Assembly (NCBI RefSeq): GCF_002157875.1
Contig: NZ_CP021376.1
Span: 1,992,501-2,056,500 of the forward strand
Reading direction: 5' to 3'
Length of the DNA: 64,000 nucleotides
Source: Oceanisphaera avium
Lineage (GTDB): Bacteria > Pseudomonadota > Gammaproteobacteria > Enterobacterales > Aeromonadaceae
The translations under genes were made by a program, and so were the position numbers. The notes under the pieces were generated by a model. It was not told the origin of the DNA. It did not search any database and saw only the letters and a program-made list of their open reading frames with translations. Positions 38,343 through 48,859 of this stretch are shown here, in pieces; positions within the stretch are counted from its first letter, which is position 1; every line of letters starts with the position of its first letter.

Positions 38343-39002
38343 TTAACTTAATAAAAACTTATTCTTAATATTTGATATTTGTTGCTGCTTTTTATTTAAG
38401 AATCTTAAAGCTTTATATTTAAAATTAGACAAAAATGCATTTTCAAGTGTTTTAAGAGATGCTATATAAAATTCTAGGCTTGGGTTCTTATCATTAACAA
38501 CTCTATTAATATTTTCTAATAGAAACACTTCCTCTAGACTATCTTCGTAGTTATAGATAAAAAAAACTTTATTATTACTCCTTACTAACTCCATTAACCT
38601 AGCAGCTCTTGTATTATATTTAACACTAACTTCATCATAACTCTCTTTACTATTTATTGGAAAATCATGAGGGAAGGTCATACTGTATTTTTCACAATGC
38701 CCACTAATTACAATTTTATCCATTTCTACTATATGCTTGTTTTCACCTTCGAAATAAGCAGCTAAGTGAGGCTGTGAAAAGCTAAAATTCTTAATATTAA
38801 CAAAATCATCAAATTCATTTTCAAAGAGACTTATTACCGTGGCCGCTGGCGTGAGGCACCAATCAAAAGGATAAGCTGCTTTTCTAATACCGTTATATCT
38901 TAAAAAATAAGCCACATCACAATTGTGTCCGAGAGATACAAAGTCACATTCGTTATTAAATATTAAATTTTTAAGTACTTTAGCATCTGTAACAAGTGCC
39001 AT
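38343..39002 (-). CDS. DUF1796 family protein (putative cysteine peptidase-like)
   Basis: 219 residues. The N-terminus (DFVSLGHNCDVAYFLRYNG and AAYPFDW) shows the hallmark Cys and PFDW motif of the DUF1796 family, annotated elsewhere as papain-like from fold predictions. HDFP and FIYNYEDS follow. No signal peptide or membrane helix. Such genes turn up in capsule and LPS loci of many bacteria, but their function is not known to me. AT-rich, and opposite in direction to both neighbours. AGGTAAAG precedes the ATG. Confidence 0.75.
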   Translation of the reverse strand: MALVTDAKVLKNLIFNNECDFVSLGHNCDVAYFLRYNGIRKAAYPFDWCLTPAATVISLFENEFDDFVNIKNFSFSQPHLAAYFEGENKHIVEMDKIVISGHCEKYSMTFPHDFPINSKESYDEVSVKYNTRAARLMELVRSNNKVFFIYNYEDSLEEVFLLENINRVVNDKNPSLEFYIASLKTLENAFLSNFKYKALRFLNKKQQQISNIKNKFLLS

Positions 39003-39076
39003 TTCACTTTACCTAACATTTTGTAAACTACGGTTTATGGTACTATACAAACACTAGCTCGGATAGATAAGAGATT

Positions 39077-40129
39077 ATGAAAATTTTAGTAATAGGCCCG
39101 TCTTGGGTGGGCGACATGGTGATGTCGCAAAGCCTTTACATCACTCTTAAGCGCGAGTATCCCAATCTTGAGTTACATGTGATGGCTCCCGCTTGGTGTT
39201 GTGCTCTGTTGGAGCGTATGCCTGAAGTCGATAAGACTATCGTTATGCCACTCGGCCATGGGGACTTTAAACTAGTCGAGCGTTTTCGTCTGGGCCGTGC
39301 ACTCGCTAAAGACAACTATGACTGGGCTATAATCCAACCTAACTCATTAAAATCTGCGCTAATACCACTTTTTGCTGGCATTGAAAAACGCACCGGTTGG
39401 AAAGGCGAGTCACGCTATGGCCTGCTGAATGATTTGCGTAGCAATAAGGTGGCTTTTCCACTGATGGTAGAGCGGTATGTTGCTTTAGCCTATCCTAAAC
39501 TGGAGATGGCAGATGCTCATTGCTTACCCACAGTGCCATGGCCAAAACTCACTATAGATAAAAGTAACCAACAAGCAGCATTACAAGAATTTTCACTGAG
39601 CTGTACTAAGCAGATACTGAGTTTATGTCCAGGCGCCGAGTTTGGCCCTTCTAAACGTTGGCCAGAGCACCATTATGCTGAGGTGGCAAAGCAACAAATC
39701 GAACAAGGTAAACAGGTATGGATTTTTGGCTCGGCTAAAGATGTTCCCGTAGCAGAAACAATACGCACTACTTTACCTAGTGAGCTACAAGCGCATTGTC
39801 ATATACTCGCGGGGAAAACCTCTTTGCATCAGGCGATCGATTTAATGGCCCTAAGTAGCATGGTGGTATCGAATGACTCAGGTTTAATGCATATTGCTGC
39901 CGCCCTGCAACGCCCCTTAGTGGCCGTGTATGGTTCTACTTCCCCTAAGTACACCCCTCCATTAGCAGAAAAAGTGGCGATTGTGCATACCGATATTGAA
40001 TGTCGACCCTGCTTTCAACGAGAATGCCCACTGGGACACTTAAAGTGCCTAAAAGAGCTCTACCCTCAGCAAGTACTTACTGCTATCGATAGTCTTGAAA
40101 CGGCACACTACATTAGAGAAAAACAATGA
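39077..40129 (+). CDS. waaF: ADP-heptose:LPS heptosyltransferase II
   Basis: Adds the second heptose to the LPS inner core at the cytoplasmic membrane face. A GT9 protein of 350 residues (E. coli 348). Typical segments are MKILVIGPSWVGDMVMSQSL, the donor-binding LCPGAEFGPSKRWP and VSNDSGLMHIAAAL. Its stop overlaps the next start (ATGA). GC content rises again compared with the preceding three genes. Confidence 0.95.
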   Translation: MKILVIGPSWVGDMVMSQSLYITLKREYPNLELHVMAPAWCCALLERMPEVDKTIVMPLGHGDFKLVERFRLGRALAKDNYDWAIIQPNSLKSALIPLFAGIEKRTGWKGESRYGLLNDLRSNKVAFPLMVERYVALAYPKLEMADAHCLPTVPWPKLTIDKSNQQAALQEFSLSCTKQILSLCPGAEFGPSKRWPEHHYAEVAKQQIEQGKQVWIFGSAKDVPVAETIRTTLPSELQAHCHILAGKTSLHQAIDLMALSSMVVSNDSGLMHIAAALQRPLVAVYGSTSPKYTPPLAEKVAIVHTDIECRPCFQRECPLGHLKCLKELYPQQVLTAIDSLETAHYIREKQ

Positions 40130-40899
40130 ATTTACTCATCATTTTCAATAACCGCCTATGTAAGTTTTTAGGCATATTCGTAAAAGCTTTAAGCTATCCT
40201 TTTCATTGGCTATTTCCTAAAAAAAGATTTTCGATCCCTTCATTAAGTCCCGCGATATTAAAAAATAACAAAGAAAAATTAATACCAAAAATAGTTTGGC
40301 AAACTAATTTCACAAATAAAGTTAGTTTACCGGTTTATACTAATTACTTATATAATCGGCTAATGTCTCTAGATTGGGAATACCGTTACGTCAGTACAGA
40401 AGAAAGGTTAGAGTTTATCCAAAAATATGGTACTCAACGGCAAGCTTTAGCTTTTAGTCGCTTAACTGTGGGCGCTGCTCAAGCAGATTTTTGGCGTGTT
40501 TTTGTTCTTAATCAACTTGGCGGTGTATATATGGATATAGATGGCCATGCTGTTTGGCCACTATCAAATATTATTAAGAAAGATGATCAGCAACTTATTC
40601 TTAGTCGAAAACACGATTATACCAACTACTTTATTGCTAGTGCTCCTAACAACCCTCTTTTAATAGCTGTACTAGAAAAAATGGTAAATAACATTGAAAA
40701 CAATAATGCTAATAATGAAAGTGTATATGGATTAACGGGACCTGGTGTACTAAATGAAGTGATTGGAAATAAAATAGTTAATAGTAGAAACTATAAAACA
40801 ACCTGCATTCAAGGAAGTTTCACTAATGAGCACTTTCAGTATCTCGACAAGCCTAGAGGCAAATGGACATATGTTAATAGTAACGATTTGCTGAAATAA
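40126..40899 (+). CDS. DXD-motif glycosyltransferase (Gly_transf_sug family)
   Basis: 257 residues. The segment QADFWRVFVLNQLGGVYMDI contains the DID metal-binding motif and the LGG-Y-D signature of the family that includes OCH1-like and capsular transferases. PKIVWQTN near residue 60 is also typical. AT-rich, and overlapped with waaF by four bases, so it is coexpressed with it. Donor and acceptor are unknown; an outer-core sugar is probable. Confidence 0.82.
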   Translation: MNLLIIFNNRLCKFLGIFVKALSYPFHWLFPKKRFSIPSLSPAILKNNKEKLIPKIVWQTNFTNKVSLPVYTNYLYNRLMSLDWEYRYVSTEERLEFIQKYGTQRQALAFSRLTVGAAQADFWRVFVLNQLGGVYMDIDGHAVWPLSNIIKKDDQQLILSRKHDYTNYFIASAPNNPLLIAVLEKMVNNIENNNANNESVYGLTGPGVLNEVIGNKIVNSRNYKTTCIQGSFTNEHFQYLDKPRGKWTYVNSNDLLK

Positions 40900-40903
40900 T
40901 TAT

Positions 40904-42166
40904 ATGTATTTATTTTTATATAACATAATTATCCATCTTTTTAGCCCAATAATTTTAGGCATGCTTTATTGGCCTAAAAAGGGGAAGCCTACCTTTGGCA
41001 AGCGCTGGGTCGAGCTTCTTGGCTTTGTACCACGCACTTTACAACCCCGCCCGCTCTGGATACATGCGGTCAGCGTGGGCGAGATGGTCGCCGCTACGCC
41101 CTTAATTAAAGCCATAAAAGCGCAATATCCGGAACTGCCTATTATAGTTACCACTACCACGCGCACCGGAGCCGATGTAGCCGAGAAACTAGGCACTTTA
41201 GTTGAACATCGCTACGCGCCCTTAGACTTTCCGTGGGCGGTGGCGTTATTCCTACGTCAAATTAAGCCACAAGCTCTGCTTATTATGGAAACTGAGCTTT
41301 GGCCTAATTGGCTTCGCGCTTGTGCTAAACGTGACTTACCGGTGATGATATTAAATGCCCGCTTATCAGCCCGTTCAGCTAGGCGATATCAACGCTTTCA
41401 TACTCTATTCCGACTGCTTGCAAATAATATTAGCCATATTGCCTGCCAATATAATGCGGATGCCCAGCGTTTTAAGGATTTAGGAGTAGCGCCAGAAAAG
41501 TTAAGTGTTACTGGCTCTATAAAATTTGATATTAACTACGGCTCTGAAGTGCACGAAAAGGGCCAGCAACTGCGCACCGAATTAGGTGTTGAGCGCCCAG
41601 TTTGGATAGCAGCCTCGACTCATGATGGTGAAGATCAGCAGATCTTAGCCGCTCATCAACAACTGCTTTCTCATTTACCTAATGCACTGCTAATTCTTGT
41701 TCCCCGTCATCCGCAACGCTTTGCTCAAGTAGCTGAGTTAATTACCCAGTTTGAGCTAGTGCTTAGTCGACGTACTCAACATGACCTCTTCCCTGAAACT
41801 CAAGTTTACCTCGGTGATACTATGGGTGAGTTACCGTCGATGTTAGCGGCTGCAGATATCGCTTTTGTAGGCGGCAGCTTAATTCCTCGTGGCGGCCATA
41901 ATCTATTAGAGCCTGCAGCGCTTGGAAAACCAGTATTAACTGGCCCTTCTATATTTAATTTTACTGATGTTTATCAGCTACTTAATGACGGAAATGCTAT
42001 TATAACGATTAAAAACAGTGAGGCACTTAGTCATGACCTACTGAAACTGTTTAAAGATGAACATTATAGAAAAATAATGGCATCTAACGCCTTAAAAGTT
42101 GTCAACGACAACAAAGGTGCAATAGCTAAGTCGATATGCCACCTTAGTAGGTTACTTAATATATAG
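40904..42166 (+). CDS. waaA: Kdo transferase (3-deoxy-D-manno-octulosonic-acid transferase)
   Basis: Transfers Kdo to lipid IVA. It has 420 residues (E. coli 425). An N-terminal membrane anchor (about 1-25) is followed by WIHAVSVGEMVAATPL, the ETELWPNWL motif and the C-terminal GGSLIPRGGHNLLEPAALG. Its partner enzyme KdkA, present downstream, implies that the enzyme may add a single Kdo which is then phosphorylated, as in Vibrio and Haemophilus. This is inference from the pairing. Confidence 0.95.
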   Translation: MYLFLYNIIIHLFSPIILGMLYWPKKGKPTFGKRWVELLGFVPRTLQPRPLWIHAVSVGEMVAATPLIKAIKAQYPELPIIVTTTTRTGADVAEKLGTLVEHRYAPLDFPWAVALFLRQIKPQALLIMETELWPNWLRACAKRDLPVMILNARLSARSARRYQRFHTLFRLLANNISHIACQYNADAQRFKDLGVAPEKLSVTGSIKFDINYGSEVHEKGQQLRTELGVERPVWIAASTHDGEDQQILAAHQQLLSHLPNALLILVPRHPQRFAQVAELITQFELVLSRRTQHDLFPETQVYLGDTMGELPSMLAAADIAFVGGSLIPRGGHNLLEPAALGKPVLTGPSIFNFTDVYQLLNDGNAIITIKNSEALSHDLLKLFKDEHYRKIMASNALKVVNDNKGAIAKSICHLSRLLNI

Positions 42167-42174
42167 GCATAAAG

Positions 42175-44232
42175 CTATTTATCTAGAAAGTTAAATATAG
42201 AGTATCCCTTGTGTTCTTTAAACTCATGAAATAACACTCTGCTTCCTTTCATATTAAGGTGATCATTATCTTTATACAAAGGAACGTCATTTATTTCACT
42301 TTTGCAAATTTGACCATTACAAATAATAGCGTTAACTCGCACTACTAGTAAATTCGCATATTTATTTTCTATTTCTCTGATTACTTTATTAGCATACTCT
42401 TGACGCTGCATTACTTCTTTTTCACTAATGTTGCAGCTTTCTTCTTTTAACCAAGAGTAAGTGGCTTTTTTGACTAAGCAATTGCTAGGCGAATAAGAAT
42501 AAGAAGGTACTTGCTCAAATAACACCGGCTTTTTACCGTTAGCTATGAGCTCACTGACAGTCATTTCTAAACCTTTTTTAAAAGCCCGACGACTATTTTC
42601 TCTAGACTCACTATAATCGCTACTATCGCCTAAAAATACTATACTGCCTTTTTCACCAGGTGAACGTGTAGTTTCCGTATACATAGCCCAGCGCCCTGCT
42701 AAAAATACCACCTCAGAACTTGAGCGTTTAATAGTTTCAAGCAGCTGATTATTACGTAGAGTACATTCACTTTCAGGTTTTCCATGTTTAATTAAATCTA
42801 CGCCAATAAAGGGAGGACAGCCCCCTAAGCCCCCGTAAAGGCTATAAAAGTCTTTAGCTAGACCTAGCTCTTCTATAAAACCTCTGAAATGTCCGCCATG
42901 GGAGTCGCCCCATAAGAGAGCAAGGGGTGGCTGCGAGACTAAACTTTCTTTACCAATAGGTAATAGCTCGAAAGGAAGATAAGCATTATCTGCTCTCTCT
43001 TTTTTAGTTAGCTGACTAAAATCAGAGATAGAAGTTTGGTATATATTTTTCGCTACTTGTGGAAGGCGAATTTCATAACCTGAATTTTTCTTAATGTCTT
43101 TAGAAATCGTTATTAGAAAAGCTATTGGTATAAGCAAGTAAAATAAGAAAACCCATTTGCTTTTAATATTAAGATAACGTAAAGGCTTTTCAAAAAACTG
43201 CCAAGAGCAAAAAGACAATAAAAAAGTGATAGCTGCGCATGCTATATAACCAACAATAGTAAATTTATTAAAATAATATTTATAAAAAACTAATACCGGC
43301 CAATGCCAAAGATAAAGTGAGAATGATAGTCGGCCAATAAAAGCCAAAACATGGATACTTAAAAAATTATAAATCTTTCCTCTTCGTAACTCACCATTTA
43401 AAATAACCATAGCAGTAGCAGCTGCAACCACTAAAGCATTAATTCCTGGAAAAGTATAGCTTTCATTAAATAAAAAGAAGAAACCTACCAGCACTGCTGC
43501 GCCAACAAGTCCACAACTGGCAATTAAACCTTCATTCAACGCGATTTTTTTTATATTGTTGTTATGTAACCAAATACTTAATAATGCCCCTACTAGCAGT
43601 TCTGCACTTCTATTCTGTATAAGATAATAGGCAGCAGCCGTTCCAGATCGAGCGGCCCACTCAGAAATGATACCTAATGTAATAAGTAAAAAGATAAAAA
43701 ATATCATTCGAGGAGCTTTAGAAAAAAGCTTGATGGAAAGCAATAAAATACATGGCCAAACAAAGTAGTACTGCTCTTCTACGGAAAGAGACCACATATG
43801 TAACAAAGGCATAGTGTCAGCAGCAGCAGCAAAATAACCGGTATTTTTTTCAAAATATATGTTGGCTATAAATACACTAGCGTATCGTACGCTATCTGCT
43901 AGCCCTACAAAGTCGTCAGGCATTAATATAAGCCATGCCATCGCTAATGTAGTTAACGCTACTAGGTAAAAAAGAGGCAGGATTCTTTTTATTCTTTTTA
44001 TATAAAAATAAGTAAAAGAAAAGCTGTTACTTAGCATTTGTGAGTAAATAATGCGAGTAATGATATAACCCGATATAACAAAAAATATATCAACCCCTAT
44101 AAACCCACCAGGAAGCCATTGGTTGTTAAAATGAAAAATAATAACAGTTAAAACGGCTATCGCTCTTAAACCATCAATATCGGGTCTATAGTTTGTTAAA
44201 CTCAAAATTATTCTCTTTAAATAAAAAGCCAA
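42175..44232 (-). CDS. OafA/YrhL-type acyltransferase with SGNH domain
   Basis: 685 residues. The N-terminal AT3 domain has about ten membrane helices with the family signatures YRPDIDGLRAIAV, LPGGFIGVDIFFVISGYIIT and MWSLSVEEQYYFVWP. A periplasmic SGNH hydrolase-like domain follows, with GDSHGGH and the catalytic Asp/His in KDNDHLNMKG. Such enzymes O-acetylate surface polysaccharides. The first codon is TTG; a second TTG at 44205 has a better ribosome site (AAGAGA) and may be the true start. AT-rich and antisense to the waa genes, so it is probably an acquired cargo gene. Confidence 0.85.
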   Translation of the reverse strand: MAFYLKRIILSLTNYRPDIDGLRAIAVLTVIIFHFNNQWLPGGFIGVDIFFVISGYIITRIIYSQMLSNSFSFTYFYIKRIKRILPLFYLVALTTLAMAWLILMPDDFVGLADSVRYASVFIANIYFEKNTGYFAAAADTMPLLHMWSLSVEEQYYFVWPCILLLSIKLFSKAPRMIFFIFLLITLGIISEWAARSGTAAAYYLIQNRSAELLVGALLSIWLHNNNIKKIALNEGLIASCGLVGAAVLVGFFFLFNESYTFPGINALVVAAATAMVILNGELRRGKIYNFLSIHVLAFIGRLSFSLYLWHWPVLVFYKYYFNKFTIVGYIACAAITFLLSFCSWQFFEKPLRYLNIKSKWVFLFYLLIPIAFLITISKDIKKNSGYEIRLPQVAKNIYQTSISDFSQLTKKERADNAYLPFELLPIGKESLVSQPPLALLWGDSHGGHFRGFIEELGLAKDFYSLYGGLGGCPPFIGVDLIKHGKPESECTLRNNQLLETIKRSSSEVVFLAGRWAMYTETTRSPGEKGSIVFLGDSSDYSESRENSRRAFKKGLEMTVSELIANGKKPVLFEQVPSYSYSPSNCLVKKATYSWLKEESCNISEKEVMQRQEYANKVIREIENKYANLLVVRVNAIICNGQICKSEINDVPLYKDNDHLNMKGSRVLFHEFKEHKGYSIFNFLDK

Positions 44233-44270
44233 CTTAATGGCTTTACTATAAGTAATAGTTTACTTTACTA

Positions 44271-44984
44271 TCATTTAGTCTTATAACTATTCAATAAGAC
44301 TCGCCAATCTGACTCTTGCCAATGAAATTCTGGATGTAGGTCTTTTTCTTTACGAAATGAGCGTAATAACCGGTCCATATTTTCACGAGTCCAGGTATTG
44401 GGTTGGCGAAAATGGCATTTATCAAAATCGATTAGCCATACTTTGCCATCACTATCGAGTAATATATTATGGCTATTTAAATCGGCATGATATAAGCCAG
44501 CATCGTGAAAACGGCGTATCGTTTTACCTACATGCTGCCATTCTTCTTTGCTTAAAGAGCGCTCTTTTAGTACCGCTACTAAATCGGCCGAATTTTCTAT
44601 TAAGCTAAGAATAATGTCGGCGCGATAAACTAGATTAGAGCGCACCATACGTGCGGCACAAGGGCGAGGAACGGGTAAACCACGGCGGTATAATTTAGCT
44701 AATACTGTAAACTCGCTCATGGCTCGGCTTTTAGACTCGGCAACGTGTAGGAAAGTATCTTCCATTACCCGCCCTATCATGCCGCCCCGGTAGTAATGGC
44801 GCAGCACCTTATTGCACACCGCATCATTAACAAACCAAGTGGTGTTACGACCCACCGCTTTGCCGCAAATGGCCTCTTTTTCTCGCCAATAGTCTATTTC
44901 GAAGAAATCTCGCTTAAATGAGTCAAAACACTCTGGGTCATACCAGATGATCTCTGAACCGTGCTCGATGCGCTCCACTGTCAT
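44271..44984 (-). CDS. kdkA: 3-deoxy-D-manno-octulosonic acid kinase
   Basis: Phosphorylates Kdo at O-4 in the LPS inner core. A small kinase-fold protein of 237 residues. The catalytic loop HADLNSHNILLD and metal motif WLIDFDKCHFR match KdkA/WaaP kinases. The N-terminal RNTTWFVNDAVCNKVLRHYYRGG is KdkA-like. AAGGGG precedes the ATG. It complements waaA for a mono-Kdo core. Confidence 0.93.
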   Translation of the reverse strand: MTVERIEHGSEIIWYDPECFDSFKRDFFEIDYWREKEAICGKAVGRNTTWFVNDAVCNKVLRHYYRGGMIGRVMEDTFLHVAESKSRAMSEFTVLAKLYRRGLPVPRPCAARMVRSNLVYRADIILSLIENSADLVAVLKERSLSKEEWQHVGKTIRRFHDAGLYHADLNSHNILLDSDGKVWLIDFDKCHFRQPNTWTRENMDRLLRSFRKEKDLHPEFHWQESDWRVLLNSYKTK

Positions 44985-45067
44985 TTCCCCTTTAAGCCGA
45001 AAACACAGATTTTACATGCAGAGCGCACCTTTGCATAATGCCTGACTCAAATTCTGGAGATTTATCT

Positions 45068-46132
45068 ATGGCCTTGTTTAACTCACCCCCAAATAGCCTG
45101 TGTTTATTACGCTTATCGGCCATAGGTGACTGCTGCCATGCCATCGCTTTAGTGCAAGCCATACAAAATCAGTGGCCAGAAACTCATATCACTTGGGTTA
45201 CCGGCAAACTTGAAGCCAGCTTATTGTGCCTGCTGCCTAATGTAGAAATTATCGTTTTTGATAAAACGGGAGGGCTCGGCGCTTATCAACGACTTTGGCA
45301 AGTGCTTAAAGGGCGAAAATTTGATGCACTGTTGCATATGCAAGCTGCGCTAAGGGCCAGTATTGCCAGCCTCGGTATTCGCGCTAAATACCGTTTAGGT
45401 TTTGATAAAGCCCGCGCTAAAGACGGACAATGGTTATTTACTAATTATAAAGTTCAGCCCAGTGGTGAGCACGTCGTCGATGGCTTTATGGCATTTGGCC
45501 AAGCATTAGGCTTACATAATATTACGCCTAGCTGGACAATAGATTTGCCTAGCGAGGCCATACACTGGGCAAGCTCATATCAGCATTTACAACCGTTACT
45601 ACTTATTTGCCCCGGTGCCAGTAAAGCTTATAAAAATTGGACGGTAGCAGGCTACGCTAAGCTTGCCGACTATGCTCATCGTCAAGGATTTAAAGTGGTA
45701 CTCGTCGGTAGCCCTGCCCCACAAGAGCGAGCACTAGCACACAGCATCTGCGCTTTAACGCCTCACATTAGCGAAAATTTAGTGGGCAAGACCAGTTTAG
45801 TGCAACTACTGGCCTTAATTAAGCAAGCGCGGTTAGTGATCGCCCCCGATACGGGCCCCACTCATATGGCCACCTTAGTCGGCACACCCGTGCTTGGCCT
45901 TTATGCGCATCATAATCCGGCGCGCACCGGCCCCTATTATTGTCGGGGCTATGTGGTCAGTGCCTATGAGCAAGCACTATTAGCTGAAACTGGCAAAACA
46001 ACAAATGAAGTAGCATGGCGCACCCGAGTTAAAGATGCTAATGCCATGGAATTAATTACCCTAGATGCCGTCATTACTCAGCTAGAGCGTATGATGAGTG
46101 ATTTTAATCTGTTGCAGGAGCTTAATGCATGA
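45068..46132 (+). CDS. GT9 heptosyltransferase-family glycosyltransferase
   Basis: About 354 residues from the ATG at 45068, which has TGGAGA upstream; an in-frame ATG ten codons earlier is weaker. The motifs [32 protein letters not shown] and [14 protein letters not shown] are those of ADP-heptose:LPS heptosyltransferases. A WaaC-type role (first heptose) would complete the core pathway, since no other clear WaaC is present, but this is inference. It overlaps the next gene by four bases. Confidence 0.85.
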   Translation: MALFNSPPNSLCLLRLSAIGDCCHAIALVQAIQNQWPETHITWVTGKLEASLLCLLPNVEIIVFDKTGGLGAYQRLWQVLKGRKFDALLHMQAALRASIASLGIRAKYRLGFDKARAKDGQWLFTNYKVQPSGEHVVDGFMAFGQALGLHNITPSWTIDLPSEAIHWASSYQHLQPLLLICPGASKAYKNWTVAGYAKLADYAHRQGFKVVLVGSPAPQERALAHSICALTPHISENLVGKTSLVQLLALIKQARLVIAPDTGPTHMATLVGTPVLGLYAHHNPARTGPYYCRGYVVSAYEQALLAETGKTTNEVAWRTRVKDANAMELITLDAVITQLERMMSDFNLLQELNA

Positions 46133-46908
46133 ATGCTCGACCCACCTTGGCTGCGGTATTAATCGTAAAAAATGAAGCCGATAATCTCGCCGCTTGCTTA
46201 GCGACCCTAGATTGGGTGGATGAGGTAGTCATCCTAGACTCCGGCAGCACCGATGCCACAGCAACCATCGCCCAAGCTTCGGGGGCGCGCTTTTTTGTAA
46301 ATAGCGATTGGCCAGGCTTTGGCAAACAGCGCCAAATTGCACAAAGTTATGTGCAATCCGACTGGGTGTTATGGGTAGATGCGGATGAGCGCGTCACGCC
46401 CGAGTTAAAAACGAGCATTGAGACAGTACTAGCGAAACCTAGAGTAAACACTGTGTATTCAGTGCCGCGTTTATCTTGGGTGTTTGGCCGCTTTATCCGC
46501 CATTGTGGTTGGTACCCAGATCGTGTACTACGCCTTTATCCTAAAACTTTAACGGGTTATAACGATGCGTTAGTGCATGAAAAAGTACATTTAAATAAAG
46601 GCGTGAAAGTTAAAAAGCTCAAGGGCGATTTATTGCATTATACCTATCGCGACCTAGAGCATTATCTGGTTAAGTCGGCCGGCTACGCCAGTGCCTGGGC
46701 TGAACAAAGGCAGGCGAAAGGTAAGAGCTCCTCAATTAGCCAAGGCATTACTCATGCGCTTGGCTGCTTTATAAAAATGTATTTTGTTAAGGCGGGCTTT
46801 CTTGATGGCAAACAAGGCTTTTTATTAAGCGTATTATCTGCTCATTCTACTTTTGTAAAATACGCCGACTTATGGATCAAGACCAAAACGCAGCCGCCCA
46901 CGGCGTAA
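46129..46908 (+). CDS. waaE: GT2 LPS core glycosyltransferase (WaaE/KdtX-like)
   Basis: 259 residues. Family 2 signatures are [16 protein letters not shown], the DSGSTDAT loop and the DADER motif ([15 protein letters not shown]). It resembles WaaE, which adds a beta-1,4-glucose to the first heptose in Klebsiella, Serratia and Aeromonas. It is coupled to the preceding GT9 gene by an ATGA overlap. Its 3' end overlaps the convergent GT9 gene by 32 bases. Confidence 0.85.
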   Translation: MNARPTLAAVLIVKNEADNLAACLATLDWVDEVVILDSGSTDATATIAQASGARFFVNSDWPGFGKQRQIAQSYVQSDWVLWVDADERVTPELKTSIETVLAKPRVNTVYSVPRLSWVFGRFIRHCGWYPDRVLRLYPKTLTGYNDALVHEKVHLNKGVKVKKLKGDLLHYTYRDLEHYLVKSAGYASAWAEQRQAKGKSSSISQGITHALGCFIKMYFVKAGFLDGKQGFLLSVLSAHSTFVKYADLWIKTKTQPPTA

Positions 46909-47899
46909 CGGCTGCCACTACTTCAGGAATGTCGACTTGGCTCATGTCTTCTGCCTCGGCGTTGGCGGGCGGATGAAAAGCCAAATGGCGGCCTTCACTA
47001 TTTAAAGGGCGCCAGCGCAGCGGAGTAGCAGAGCGGCGCAGCGGGAAAAAACCGACCGTGGGTACATCTAGGGCGCCCGCAATGTGCAGCGGTCCGGTAC
47101 TGCCTGCTATAAACAGGCTGCCACAGGCTAATAAGCGGCAAAAGTCCGGCAAAGATAAGTCGTGAGCCAGCACCGCACCTTTACCCATTAAATCTATTAC
47201 TTGTTGTGCCAGCGCTTGCTCGCCAGGACCGGCGGTTAATACCACTTGCAGCTGAGGGTGCTGGGTTTGCAGCGAGCGAGTTAACTGTGCATATTGCACT
47301 ACCGATAAGTTATTAGCCGAGCCGCCGCTGCCCGCATGCACTAACAGCCAGGGCCTATCAGCGGCAATACCTAACTGTAGAGCTTGAGTCGCTTTAAATG
47401 TTGTAAGCTCATCGGCCTCAAAGTGTAAATAGGGGGCGCTAGGCTCAATAACAGCAAACTGGTTATGCGCTAAGAAGGCGCGCACTAAGTCTGAATTATA
47501 CTCATACTCAGGCTTAGCGGATTGAGAGCGCCGTTGTTTCACTTTGTGGTTATAAAAGAATTGTGCCAGCTTAGTGGCCGGCGCCCAGCGCTGCTTAATG
47601 CCCGCTTGCCACATTAACTTGGCGTTGCGAAAATTTGAGAATAAGCAGATAACGGCGTCGAAATGTCCCGCTTTAATGATGTTCATTAAATTTTTTTGCT
47701 CGGGGCTAGCCGCGTCTTTACCCGGGTCGATAATCACTTCGTCTATGTTGGGGCATAGCTTGGCCAGCGCTTGGGTATAATGGGGCACTAATGCGGTGAC
47801 GTGACAGCCAGTAGACGCTTTCAACATAGCAAACGCCGGCCAAGCCAACATAAAATCGCCAATTTTATCGTTTCTTACCACCAATACTCGTTTTATCAC
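46877..47899 (-). CDS. GT9 heptosyltransferase-family glycosyltransferase, second copy
   Basis: 340 residues with [20 protein letters not shown] at the start, [14 protein letters not shown], and [14 protein letters not shown] near the end, all GT9 marks. It diverges from waaF and from the other GT9 protein, so it probably adds a further heptose or related sugar. It reads opposite to the rest of the waa genes and overlaps waaE at the 3' ends. The start overlaps nothing; coaD is divergent about 80 bases away. Confidence 0.85.
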   Translation of the reverse strand: MIKRVLVVRNDKIGDFMLAWPAFAMLKASTGCHVTALVPHYTQALAKLCPNIDEVIIDPGKDAASPEQKNLMNIIKAGHFDAVICLFSNFRNAKLMWQAGIKQRWAPATKLAQFFYNHKVKQRRSQSAKPEYEYNSDLVRAFLAHNQFAVIEPSAPYLHFEADELTTFKATQALQLGIAADRPWLLVHAGSGGSANNLSVVQYAQLTRSLQTQHPQLQVVLTAGPGEQALAQQVIDLMGKGAVLAHDLSLPDFCRLLACGSLFIAGSTGPLHIAGALDVPTVGFFPLRRSATPLRWRPLNSEGRHLAFHPPANAEAEDMSQVDIPEVVAAVTPWAAAFWS

Positions 47900-47947
47900 G
47901 CCTGTCTCCCACTGGCTCGAATGCTGGGTTATTCTACCCTAAACTAG

Positions 47948-48469
<522 letters not shown>

Positions 48470-48859
48470 CAAGCTCCAAGCTGATAAAAAAACAATCCAA
48501 GACTATTTTTTATAGCGCTGCTTTGCTGCAAGAGTCACGGCGCTCAGTTTATGATAAGCACGAAATTTTGCGAGCGCAGTGCGCCAATCTAGCCCTAGAT
48601 TGGCGTATCGTTGCACTCCTCACAATGAGCAATGTTTATTTAAGCCGTCATCCTGCTGAAAATCAGGATCTCGGTTTAAGTTTTAGTCCCTAAGAGCGAG
48701 ATATCGGCTCTACGTTATGCCAGATCCGGTAAAACGGCATAAAAAAAGACGAGCTGCTTGCAGAGTTTTGACTCTTGCCATCTTGGCGAGCGTGTGCGGT
48801 AATTCTGCATTGTTGTTAGCCTTGGTCAATCTTATCTCGCCTGTTCACCTATTACCCCT
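48470..48859. other. Non-coding gap between coaD and mutM with a hairpin cluster
   Basis: No convincing gene is present; a frame at 48717-48974 mostly overlaps mutM antisense and is rejected. Inverted repeats are CGCCAATCTA / TAGATTGGCG (48582-48605), ATCCTG / CAGGAT (48650-48669, with outer CCG / CGG), AGAGC / GCTCT (48693-48711) and a bulged stem at 48760-48778. A T7 on the minus strand (48741-48747) may help end mutM transcription. See the separate repeat entry. Confidence 0.65.
48582..48711. repeat. Cluster of three palindromic units, REP-like
   Basis: Three short palindromes lie within 130 bases. The middle one, CCGTC-ATCCTG-N8-CAGGAT-CTCGG, has the bulged-stem shape of repetitive extragenic palindromes and resembles the CGTCAT..GGATCT elements common in proteobacteria. 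None is followed directly by a T run, so they are not ordinary terminators. Confidence 0.45.

Noticed and set aside
35267-47899. Capsule or O-antigen cluster with Wzx/Wzy
   Set aside because: No flippase, polymerase, chain-length regulator or nucleotide-sugar set is present; the content is LPS core synthesis and decoration.
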